A stretch of 64,000 nt of DNA from Golubevia sp. BC0850 (lineage: Eukaryota > Basidiomycota > Exobasidiomycetes > Golubeviales > Golubeviaceae). The translations under genes were made by a program, and so were the position numbers. This document shows positions 31,914-43,768 of this stretch, in pieces; positions within the stretch are counted from its first letter, which is position 1; the number at the start of each line of letters is the position of its first letter. The notes beneath the pieces are model-generated. The model worked only from the letters and a program-made list of their open reading frames with translations. It did not search any database and had not been told where the DNA came from. The stretch is taken from assembly GCA_012976225.1 (NCBI GenBank), contig JAAVVG010000001.1, positions 1,054,001-1,118,000 of the forward strand, given 5' to 3'.

Positions 31914-34900
31914 CTAGCGACCAGTGACAATGTAATCGAGAGCACGCAAGCTTCTGAGCAAAACAGCTTGAGCGTTCGATGGACTTGCTAAAGCACTGAG
32001 AGCTGGACTTTGGATTCTACTCTGCTGCTGTTGAGCTTGAGTCTGAGCTGCACCAACGGGTGCTCTCTGAACTTGACCATCCGTCTGCATCTCATTGTCC
32101 TCTCCAGTCGAAGCACCAGCGTTCTTGTTCTTACTATCCTCTTCTGCTTCGTCCAAGGCAGCGCTAGGCATTGGAAGGCTCTCCAAGAGTCTGTCCAAAT
32201 CCGAGGCCAGAGATCTGAAAGCTTCCTCAGCTTCGCGACAAAGAGCGTCAGAGATGATGTCTCTACCTCCTGGAATGGTCGAAAGTTGAGCTGCTACCGA
32301 CAAGGTGTTCTGGAATCCTTTCGAAGAGATGGCAGTCGAAAGAGGGCGAACGACGGCAGCTAGACGCTCAGCTGAGATGTGAGGAGCAACAGTGAGACCG
32401 ACGCTGTCGGCAGCTACAGCTGGAGTCAAAGCTGGCGCTGGCTTGTTCTCATTGGAGGCAGTAGCTCCTCCAGCGACAGAAGACCCGCTTGCTTCTCCTG
32501 TCTGTCCGTGGCTGCTCGAGAGCGGCTCGCCGACAGAAGAGCTGGGAGGCTGCGAACTTTCTGCGGCCTTCTTCTTGTCCTCCTCAGATTCAGCGGCCGG
32601 AGCAGGAATGCTGGTGAGAGGCTTCGTCACTATGTTGAGACTGAACGGGTTTGAGAGAGAGTCAAACAGGAAGGGGGTAAGCAACGGCTTTTCTAAAGAG
32701 ACAGCCTCTGGAGGTTTCGGGATCATTTTCACTTACAGAGCAAGGAGAGCATCGACGAGCTGGGAGTTGGCTAGGATGGAATCCTTTCCGAGAAGAGCCA
32801 AGAGGACATTGACTGGAGCATTGGATTTGTCTACCTTCTCTTTGCCTTTGCCCTTCACTTTCTTCTCTGGACGGACGTCCTCTCGAAGGAAGTATTGAGC
32901 CGCCTGCTCGTTTCCGTGGGTAAGAGAATGTAAACATTCGATACTACGAGAGGCGATCAAGAAGGGAGCTTCGTCTCCAGCTCTTGAAAGAGGAGCACGA
33001 TCGAGAGTGGCGCTGGCTGCTCCGAGATCTTGACGAATTCCTGGAGTAGAGTTGTTGCGTTTCGGCGTAGGGCGAGTTGGAGTGTTAGCAGAACTTCCTG
33101 AAGCACCAATCAGCTTGCTAGCGCGCAAGCTCATGGAGGCGTACGACTTGTCTACTGCGTTGGCGTCAGTGATTCCATCCGAGAGGATCATGAGCAGCAG
33201 ACTGAGCAGCTCTCCTCTGGTCTTGCTGTTCTCTGAAAGATTCCCGAGAACTTTATGGAGTCCAGTTTGCTTGCTGTTCATCTGGGGGAAGAAGAGCAGG
33301 CGAACCAAAGTGGCGACTCCTGACTTGTCCAGGAGCTGGATAGCATCACGAGCTGGCAGCTTTTTGGCTGCATTGGCTGAGCTCTCCGCTTGTTGAGCAC
33401 CTGAGCCTCCAGCACGTGGCGCTGAGGAAGATCCACCGTTCGCTTGCTGGCGACGACGAGCTTCCTCTGTGCGACGTTGCTGTCGACGTTGATCTCGGAT
33501 TTCGTCGGCGTAACTTCCAGGTAGACCTTCCAGGAACCCGTCGTCTTGATCCATCAAGACAGCGTCGCGCAAAGCAGGTTCGAGAGAAGCGATGAAGCTT
33601 GCAGGGTCCATCTCTTCGGCTTGAGCTGGCTGGGCTGCTGGAGCTGTTCCTGTTCCTGTTCCACCGCTTCCATTGGCGTTTGCAGAATTCGCTGCAGCGT
33701 CTCTTCCTTCTGCTCTAGCTCGAGTAATTTCTTCCTGACGTTGGCGACGTTGAGCCTCGGCCTGCTCCTGTTGAAGAACCTCAGCTCTGATCTCGGGTGG
33801 GAGAGCATCTAGGAACTCTGGTTCAATGTTGGTCTCAGATGGAGCTGGAGCAGGAGCGGCAGCGGATTGACGTTTCTCTCGGAAGTGTTGGTTGAGCACC
33901 TCTTCTCTCATATCGTCTGGGAGAGCCTCCAAGAACTCTGGATCGATGCCAGTGTCGGTGATGTCAACCTGGTTGCCATTGATCGTGGTCATGATCCTGG
34001 GGGCAGCCGTCTGAGCAGGTGCCTCCGAAGATCCAGATGCTTCATTGGAGTTGGAAGCGGGAGTCGAGCTAGATCCTGAAGGCTCGTCGAGGTTGGCAAT
34101 TCCTTGTTGAAGTGATTCGAGCTCGATGTTTGGCTGAGAGTCGCCAGTAGAAGAGGGATCCGCAGAGGGAGCATCGACGTTCTCTTGAGCGTCGGACATC
34201 TCCACGTCTTCGTCAGATGACTGTTGAGGTCCTTGAGTAGACTCTGAAGTTACTTGAGGAGCCTGAGCAGCAGCAGAAGCAGCTTCTTCTTCTTCTTCTG
34301 CTCGCTTCTTTTGGGCGGCCTGTGCTTCCTCTAGTTGTTGTCTGAAGGAACTCTCCTCCTTCCTGGCTTCCTGGAGAAGTATCTCTGATTCCTTGAGCTT
34401 TCTCTCGGCCTCCTCCCTCTGTTTGAGAGCCTCATCCAGCTTCTTCTTCGTCTCAGCCTTCTCCTTCTCCTTCTTCTCTGCAGCAATTCGATCGGCTTCT
34501 TGTTTGCGCTTTAAGGAAGGGAGGAGAGCGTTGACTAGATGGTGGCGAAGCCTAGTGGCACGCTCGGTGACCAGAGCCCCGTGGACGACTCTGGACTCTT
34601 CGGCCCAGCGAGTGGAAGTCGACATCGGAATGAACTCCTGGACAGCGGCGACGGGGTCGCTTCGAGCTGCTTGTTGACGTTCCATTGGCTCGCGACGACT
34701 GTTCCTTCTTGACATTCCAGGGAGTCTCCCGCCTTCAAGAAGACGATTGAGTTGGACAGGAGCTCCATCTTGACCTTGAGCGGTCAATTCAATACGGAAG
34801 TCTCCTTGATTGGCAGCCGGTCCTCCTCCGCCTGGTCTGCCTAGAAGCTGTTCTAAGAACTGCATAGCTCCACCACCGACCAAGTCTTCGATCGACTGAA

Positions 34901-37900
34901 CCCACTCTTGATACGAGTTTCCTCCAGGTCCACGACGAGACCTATTGACAGAGCGAGGATCTCCTCCGTGACCGGCTCCTTGGCTTTGATCGACGAGAAG
35001 TGGGTGAGAGGGAATGTCCTCGGTGACAACAGCTGATTGACGACGAGGAGCACTGGCAAACATGAAGTTCCCATCAGGATCGACAAGGCGATGGCGTCTT
35101 GCTGCGCCTGCTTGAACCGGTTCTCCTGCAGGCGATCCGAAGAAGAAGCTGGGTGGCATGCCTCCTCCAATCGAACCTCTGGGAAGCGGGGCATCACCAG
35201 CTCCACGAGCAGTCCATCCCCAGTTGGCTCCGAATCGATCTTCAGGTTGATTCCCTCCGGCGACGAGCTGATCCTCTGCAAGCTCGAGCTGAGCGAGCTC
35301 TTCGTTTTCGTAGAATCCAGCTTCGTCTTCGGATCCTTGATCGTCATCCTGATCGTCTCCCTCGTCATCCTCATCTTCAGAGGCTAGAACGTGCATGGCG
35401 TGTTCACCATCTTCGTCCAATCCAGCTTCGACAAGACCATCGATCATGTCTTGAGGAGGATCTCCATCTCCGAGGACAAAGTCGAGAGCTTCGATGTCTC
35501 CGGCGCTTCCTTCATCGTCCTCGTCATCCTGGAAAGCGAGAAAGACAGAAGGGTGAGTTGAAAGAAAGGAAACCTGTCTCAAGAGAGACCGAAACACCTA
35601 CCTCGTCGAACCATTCCGCCTCTGGGTCGTCATCGTCCATGTCCTCATCTTCGATTCCGTCCATATCCTCATCTTCATCGTCTCCATCTTCATCATCCTC
35701 GTCGTTCTCATCAATCACTTCGACGACACTCATTCCTTCGGTCGAAGACTCATCACTATCGAAAATTTGAGGAGAGAGAGAAAGGGTCAGCCTCGCCTCA
35801 AGATCGCACGCATCTCTCTCTCACGGCTACCACCCATCGACGAGACTCACCTAGCGTCACTTCGATCCGAACCACTGGAATACTCTTCCATCTCTACATC
35901 ATCTTCATCCTCATCCATGTCATCGTCAGAGTCATCAGGATCGTGAATAGATTCCATCTCTCCAGTGTGCATTCCAAGACTTGAATTCCTGTAGAAGTCA
36001 GGAGTGGCTTCTCTTCCGGTTCCGGCGATGTTTCCGTCTTCGTCCAACTCCTCTTCATCATCCATGGAGCCGTAGTCGGTAGATTCATCGTCCTCATCGG
36101 AGAAGTCGAGAGGGTGGTGAGCTCCTCTGCTACTGAGAGCAGCTTTGGCTTTGTCCGCGACTCTTTCCGCCTTTCCCATCTTGATAGCGACTTTGGTCAG
36201 ATGCTCGAGAGGTCTCAAGATTCCATCCAGAAGTGTCTTGACTGAGGGTAGGTTCAGATCCACGTCAGCTAGAGCTCCAGTCAAGATGGTGACGAAGTTC
36301 TTCTCGAGCATCGTTTTGGCCATGTGAAGAGTAAGATCCTCGACCTGCTTGGCAGAACCAGAACCTCCATTGGGACGGGCAGTCAAGAGACGGTAGCAGA
36401 GATCAGCCAAAGCGTAGAGCCTTCCGTAACGAATCTCGATCGGCTCAGAGGCAGTAGAAGCGTCTTTGATGGCTTTAGCGATGCCGTCCAAAACGAAGCG
36501 TCTGACGTTGGCCAACTCTGGAGCCACCTCCTTGATGTCAGTGTGGATAGTGACGTCTGCGCTCAGCGCTACGATGACTGACATGGCCCAATTGGACTGA
36601 GCCATTCTCTTGCGAAGCTCTGCCTGTTCGTAGGACTGAAGGAAGCCCATTGGGACCAACTCTGCGAGGAAGAATCCGAGAACCCCAGATCCTCTCGGCT
36701 TGACGGGAGTGGCAGCAGAGAAGTCCTTGACGTTTCCAAAGAGACGCTTACGAGTGAAGCTGGTGAAGGAAGACTTGCAACAGGAGTAGGAAGAAAGAAG
36801 CTCGGTCAAGCACTGCATGATGAAGGAGGTGTAGAGGTAAGCTCCGTCTCCATCTCCGCTGCTCTTCTCTTTCTCCTTCTCTTCAGCTGTCATTGATGCT
36901 GCTTCTCCTGACTTGGGAGCTTCCGTGGCGTTTCCTTCTACCTTGGATCCCTGATCTGGTTCAGAAGAGGTTGGGTTCGTCTCGGTTGAAGAAGTAGCCT
37001 TCTTGAGAGCTGCAGCTGCTTCGGATTCCTTGGAGACTCTGAGCAGCTCAGTGAGCAGGAATTGCATGACTGTGTCGAGAGTCTCGGACGTAGCAGCAGC
37101 TGGCTTGGTCGCGTCTGCCATGTGAGAGTCAAGTTCTTGAGGAGCGGTAGAGAACGTGACCTTGGTTGGAGAAGCTGGCATCTCCATCGTCTCGTCACCG
37201 ACATCAGCTGCAGGAGCTGGATGTTTGATAGAGCCTTCTTTGGAATTGATATCCCCCTCTGTGGAAGACTGGATGGCTCTGACCAGACCGGAGCCCGTGA
37301 TGCTGTTGTAATCGAACATCTCCATCTCAGCAGCGGAAGCCTTCAAGAAAGCGTTCGGGTTCCTGAGAGATGTTTGCTGGAGAGAGCGAATGACAGTGGA
37401 CGTATCGATCTTGGAGCGAGGATTGGCAGCTGAATTCAGCCAGCTCTTGACCTCTTGATTCATTGTGAGCTGTAGATTCTCCTTGTCCTCGATGACGTGA
37501 CGTAGGATGAGAATCACGTAGACCTGACAACCAGCGACGTCCTTTGGAGAATCGGTCAAGAAGGGCTTGAACATGGCTGGAATGCCTCCATCCTTGACGA
37601 ACTTCTCAGCGCAGACAGGTCTACGAGTGGTGAGCATGACGAGTCGGTAGAGAGCCAAGAGCGAGTCACGTTCTAGAGGCGAATCTGCAACCTTCTTCAA
37701 CCACTCGAGAGACTGAGATTGCAGAGCGTTGGTCTCCCATCCTAGATAGGAAGTCTTGGTCGCCGATGGTTCGGCCTCTTCAGAAGCTGATGGGTCTTCC
37801 TTGGACTTGGCCTTGACCTCTGTCGTGTCTTCCTCCAGCCCAAGGACGGCAGAGGCGACCAAGAGCGTAGAAGAGAACCAGCGGGAGGGTTGAGACTTGT

Positions 37901-40900
37901 CCCAGAGTCCTGGAAGAAGATGAGTGACCGCTGAAGCGATGGCAGTGATGGTCTCCTGATCCATGTGCTTGAGGACGTTGGCGTCGTTGTCGTGAAGCAG
38001 CAAAGCGAGAAGACGCAGGCGAACGCAGAGAATCGATTCTGCTTTGCTTTCGACGTGAGGCAGCGAAGGGACGGCTAGGGTCGAGGCCCCTTCCCTTGGA
38101 TAGGCAGCACGAAGTTGCTCGATCAGAGAGAGAATTCCAACTTTGGTCTTCTGAGAATCGGTTGAGACCAAAGCGAAGGCAGCACGAGCGTCGAAGACGA
38201 GGTCCTCGTGGAAGTCGGCTAGTTCGAGTGTTCTCTTGGTGAGATTCTCACGAATCTTCTCTCTTCCTTGGTCCAGAGCGGCCTTCTTGGCTGCGTCTGC
38301 CTCCTCCTTTGACTTTCCGTCAGCTGCTGGTGGAGAAGGTGAAACTGTCGTCGTTTCCACGTTCTCGGCAGCTGCTTCAGCATTCGTCAATCCAGTAGCG
38401 TCCTCCATGTTGACGTCAGCTCCAGAAGAGGCGACGACGGGAGCCTCAGAAGAAGAACCTTCAGCGTTGGCGTTGGAGCTCGATCCTTCTCCACCGCCAG
38501 ATCCTGAAGCATTGGTCTCAGCTGGAGTGCTGGAGGCATTTGAAGCAGCGTTGCCAGTGTCGTATTCAGCGACAACTTGGGGATTCTGAGACGAAGAGAA
38601 AGACAGAAAAAGAGAAATGAGAAATCAGAAGTCGGTAGACTGAACAGCTTTCAAGAGTCCATCGCCACTCGAACAATCTCAAGAAAACTCACAGTGAGTA
38701 GGAACTCAGCAGCAGCACTTGTATTGTTAGCAGTCCTCCTCAAAGCGAAGGTGGAGGGACCTCGAGGGAATCCCATTTCCATAAGCTGGGTGATCCTCTC
38801 TTCGTCGGGTTGAGTAGGCGCTCTAGGAGCCCTCGCTCCAGGCGGACCAGCAGCAAGGGGACCTGCAAGGGAAGAGAAGAGACTTCCAAGCCCTGCTCCA
38901 GCGCCGCTTCCACCAACTCCAAGTCCGAAAGGACCCATCGAGGCTGAAGCAGGTTGAGGCTTCTTCTTGACGATTTCAGGGTCGGCGTTGAGAATCTGCA
39001 GGACCGTTTGAATGGCAGAGCGATTGACCGAGAGAGGAAGACCAGGTAACCAGCTCGATTCCCAAGTCTCTTTCAAAACTGGGAAGACCAGACTCCTGAT
39101 GTGAACCAAGTAGGAATGTGGCTCGAACGTCGTCTCAGGATTCTGGTTGGCGGAGTCTTCAGGATTCGTCAAATGGTTGAGATACGAAGATCCAAAGTAG
39201 CCAGTGGAAGTGACCAGGTTCTGCAACAGGTTCAGAGCCACCTTCAATCCACCGCAGGCATGACCCAAGAGCAGACGATCTGAGGGATCCTTAGGAGAGG
39301 AGACGACGGTAGTTCCATCCGAGTGTTTGGAGACCTCTTCGCTATAGTTCCTGTAGACTGAGAAGAGGAGATCCAATCCTCCTTTCTTCTCGAAGGGAAG
39401 CAAGATCAGAAGGTTCAGATGAGAAACCCCAGAGCTTCTCTCATCCCAGAGCAGACTCATCGCTCTACCAATCATGATGGTAGCGTAGGCGAAGTTGTGA
39501 GCTTGTACAGCGGAGCCTTTCCATTCCAGACTCTTGCAAAGCATCGAAGCCAAAGATTCGGAAGTCTGTGACGACGCTTTCTTGTGAGCTGTGTCTGTAG
39601 TCCTGCGACCTATGAGGATCTTAGAAGTCTCTTGAAAGAACATGTTAAGAGAGGATGGGATGGAGGAGATGATGTGACGAAGAAGCTGTCGATTCTGGTC
39701 TTGAGGTCCTGCTGCTCTATTCGAGATCGGAGTAGAGTTTTCTTGAGCATCGACCTGTCCAGAAGGTGTGCTTGCATCTGGTAGAGATTCTAGAATGTCT
39801 GCGGGGGTTCCAGGACCAACTGAAAGAGAAGAGTCGTGTAACGAAGCAGGATCACTTGATGGGGGCTGCTGCTGAGCTCCTGCTCCAACGTCGTCAGCTC
39901 TTCCCTTGCCTTTGACGTCGCCTGTAGGAGCGGAAGGGGCAGCCGGCTCAGCAGCCTTGAGGAGAATCTTCTCCCAGACGCAGGCTCTGTGGACCTCTCC
40001 CAGCTCCTCGACAGTAACAGTGGCTGCTGCAGTGGTGCTGCTGCTTCCATTCAAAGTCTGAAGGAAGGTGGTCGGCATCTTGGTTCCAACGTATGCGAAC
40101 GTCTGACAGATGTCAGCCAATACCTGAGTACGACTTCTAAGACTGATGAGCCTACTCAGGATCTTGTTCCCTTTCTCCAGGTCCTCGTCAGAGGTCGGCG
40201 TGATGAGATGAAGAAGTTGAGAGTTTGGAGATGGCGCGTCCCAATCCCAGACGCTCTTCGTCTCAGCTACCGACTCCTTCAAGTCGACGAGCATGGCGGT
40301 GATTACGCTCTGAGAACTGACTTCGGTCATTAACCTGATGAGAGTGGCCAAAGAGTCGGCAGCCATCGAGTTGGAGAAGTTGTAAGGGAGACATGGAAGG
40401 GAGTAGAACTTAAGGAGCTTCGTGAGACCATCGGCTTTGAGGAAATCCTTCCAGTGAGAAGTGGTTTGGAACAGACCTTCCAAGAAGCGAGCGGTGATGT
40501 CCATGAAGGCTACTACCGGGTTGTCTGCGATGACTGGCGGCTTGCGTGAGTTCTCCACCTCGTCCGTGATCACGTCGGCAATTGGAACAGGCTCTTGAGC
40601 TCGATTGTCACCAGCAGCAGCAGAAGATCCACTGACATCGGTCATGACCGCATCTCCAGTGGAAGTGGAAGTGGAAGTAGTAGGAGCGACTGAAGCTTGG
40701 TCGGCAGATGGAGTTAGCTCAGTCAGCTTGAGACGGTAATTCTTTTCCTCGTCCTGAGTGGGCTTGAACTCCTCTCCAGCCTTCTTGATCTTCTCCATAG
40801 TGACAAAGATCTGATCCATAACGCTCTGCTTCATAGAAGGCTGATGTCTGATGAGCTCGTCGATCGACTGACCGATCATGCTAGCGTTGTCTCTGTCTTG

Positions 40901-43433
40901 CAAGACTTTGATGTGACGTTCAGAAGTGAAGAGGTCGAACAACTTCGGATAGAGAGGCTTTGAGTTGACCAGGTCGAGCCCTGCTTGATTGAGACACAGA
41001 GCACCGATGGCGTTTGGAATTGCGATGATGACTTCGTAGTTGGATTCGATGTCGCACTCTACCAGGTCGAAAAAGGTTTCCGGAAGCTTAAGTTCTTGGA
41101 TGATCGTAAGGGCAGTTGGCTCGTTGTGGATGAAGGTAGCCATGATATTGATCGACAAGGCTACGATTTGAGGACCAAAGACTCTTCGATTCTCCATCAT
41201 CTTCTGGACCGACTTGGGCAGAGAACCGTCGATGAGATTCCTCAATCCTTCCGAGGTTCCAGTAGAAGACATCATGTGAGAGATTGATTTCAACATGTTC
41301 CTCAGAAGGGAAGCTCTTCCGAAGGCTAGCTTTCCGTAGAGATTGTCTGCTGAGGGTTGTCCTGAATCTTCCATCTGCTCCTGAGCATCTTTAATGTCTC
41401 TATTGACCTCCTCTTCGATTCTTCCGACCAAGATGTCTAGTCCTTTGGCGTTACAGAAGAGACTGAAAGAGGTTGGGAAGGCGTACAAGACGCTGTCGAC
41501 CAATCCGATAGCTCTGGAGATGGTTCTCTGGACCATGTAGGTGTCAGGTTTTCCAATCTCTAGCACTTGAACCAGCAGAGGAATCAAGCCAGCGTTGACG
41601 ATCATGGAACTTCCGGTAGCAGTGGAGGTGATGAAAGCGATAAACCCGAACAATGCGTCGACGAGGTGATCTCCAGACTGGGGCGAGTCGGTGGCTAGAT
41701 CGTCGATCACGTTCTTGAGGAAGTGAAGTAGGATTCCATGATTGACAGAGGCGTTGACTGAGTTCAGGACTTCAGTCAGCTTGGACCTGTACCTCCCCAA
41801 TCCGTCTAGAGCGTAGAAGGCAGCGCTTTGGATTGGCTCGTTGAGCTTCTTGGAAGGATCCGCCAACGAAGCTGTGCGTTGAACGACATCTGGTTCGTAC
41901 AGGAAGAGCTGTGTGTTGGCTAACGATTCAGGGACAACATGGGCTATAAAGGAGAGAGAACGAGAGAAAGACAGAGACATGCAAGCAATTAAAATCAGCA
42001 CCTTCATCCTGTGATTTTGACGCTCAACGATCTTCCGGAAGAACCACAAGCTCAACACTGTTCGATCACTCACAGTAACAAGCTACAGCTAGCAATCTAA
42101 CCACTAGAAGTTGCTTCCTCGTCTGAGGGTCACTCAAACCCATAGCGATTCTGATCTTCTGAAATAGCTCGAATTGATCTTCTTTTGGGATTGAGTGTTG
42201 TTCGATTGCATCGGCCAAGATGTCTACAGAAGACTTCCCCAGTTCCGAGACGTTTCCAAGCTCAATTGTCGTGATTCCCTCTTGCTGATTCGAGGTGGAA
42301 GTCGAAGCGTTTGGATTGGAGGAGCCAGCGAGCGGAGTGTTGAGATTAGAAGCAGAAGAAGAAGTTTCGATTACATTAGATCTTCCATCCCTTCCTCTTG
42401 GCCTGACAGGAGTGTTGAAGCTAGAAGGATTGCCACCTTCCTCAACTGCGCTTCCGCTTGGGACAGCAGCATCAGTTTCCGCTCCAGAAGCTCCTGATCC
42501 AGATCCTGCTCTTCTGTAGAATTGAAACCTGACACTCTTCAGCTCATTTGGGACCACCAAGTCTGGGTTGGCGACATCAGTTAGAGTGGTGCCGTGTTCT
42601 CTGGGCGGCCAAGTGACTGCTAGAGTTGAAAGTCTATCGTTGGAGATACGCCACTCGTGACGAGAGGAGGATCCGGAAGAGTAATTCTGAGCTGGTCTCA
42701 AGATCAAACGAAGTGCAGCCTCGAGGACATCTAGGTCTCTGGTGAACAGTAGATCGTTGAGATGCTGCGAGAGGGAGGAGGGAGGGGCGGGAGATTAGAA
42801 TAGCTCTACCTCCAAATTGCATCTTGTACCCTTGACCTTTTCAACTGAATTACCATTCCCACTTTCTGAGGTTCCTGATCACAGCACTCTACTCACCTCG
42901 TATGAGGAATACAGCTTCCTGTTGGTGCAATTCTCGATCAGCAGCCTGCTGAACCTCAAAACAGAAACCAGTAACCTCTTTCTGTTGGGAGTAAATTCAT
43001 TGATTTGGATTGAAGAGAATGCAGTTCCATTTGCAGTGACTGGAGGATTGGAAGAAGAGTCCTTTAATTGATAGTCTTTACACGTCTCTTCTAAGATGGA
43101 ATCGAATCTGTTCAAGGTCTGAGTCCAGTAGTGAAGATCTCCTCTGGGCCAACACCATTCAGAGATGGAGTCTAGCACAAGTGGAAGTTCATCATCTGAA
43201 GATGAGGCAACCTTTTCCAATAATCTGTCTACTTCTGGAGCCTGTGAGCGAGCGGAAGGAGGGAAGGTTAGAGAGGAAGAGGAGGAGGGTTAGATGCTTG
43301 CTGCTGCTGCTTGCTGCTACAAGACTCTCTTTGCATCCCTCTCACCAGCCCAAAATCGAATAGAGAAAACATGTATTAGACCTGTTCTACTCACGGCTGG
43401 AAGTAGCTTCTTTGGAGTCTTTGTGATTTTCAT
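31914..43433 (-). CDS. TOM1/HUWE1-like giant protein lacking the HECT domain
   Basis: Eight minus-strand exons: 43433-43395, 43241-42897, 42764-42074, 41943-38693, 38585-35851, 35755-35602, 35528-32737, 32640-31914; 3,577 residues. The start MKITKTPKKLLPAAPEVDRLL and the block NRKRLLVSVLRFSRLLIENCTNRKLYSSYE match the DUF908 end of TOM1. DUF913-type armadillo sequence follows through exon 4, then a UBA domain (ERITQLMEMGFPRGPS, about 1400-1440), and acidic linkers in exons 5-7. UBM-type motifs (FLEALPDDMREEVL and FLDALPPEIRAEVL) and the block LLDKSGVATLVRLLFFPQ correspond to the DUF4414 region. Tom1 and HUWE1 normally continue for several hundred residues to a catalytic C-terminal HECT domain. 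Here the frame stops at 31914 after SLRALDYIVTGR with no good donor. Promoter shared with CUL4. Confidence 0.9.
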
Positions 43434-43768
43434 GGCGCTCCAAGCGCAAAGGGTTTTGAAAGTGGAGCCCGGTGAGAGCTGTCTTTAAAGGTCTTGAGGA
43501 AGTAAGGTTGGGTGATGTTACTGAAGTAATGTTAGATGTCAAAGCTTCTTGATTCTTGATCCAGCTTTCCCTCTTCTATGAGATTTAAGAGGGAATGGGA
43601 TTGGGAAGAGAAGGGAAATGAGAATAGACGCGTACCAATGAACTCGCTGGGTGACGATGCTGATGACATTCTCTTCTCTTTCCCTTTTCACTATTTGCAT
43701 AAAAGCTTGAAAAGTCGAAGAGAATTCTTATCTAGAGAAGCAACTCACACCTCAGCGACAGAGAAAGA
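43434..43768. promoter_or_regulatory. Divergent promoter region, TOM1-like / CUL4
   Basis: A 335-bp space between two ubiquitin-ligase genes transcribed outward. No specific motif was recognised. Confidence 0.4.
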
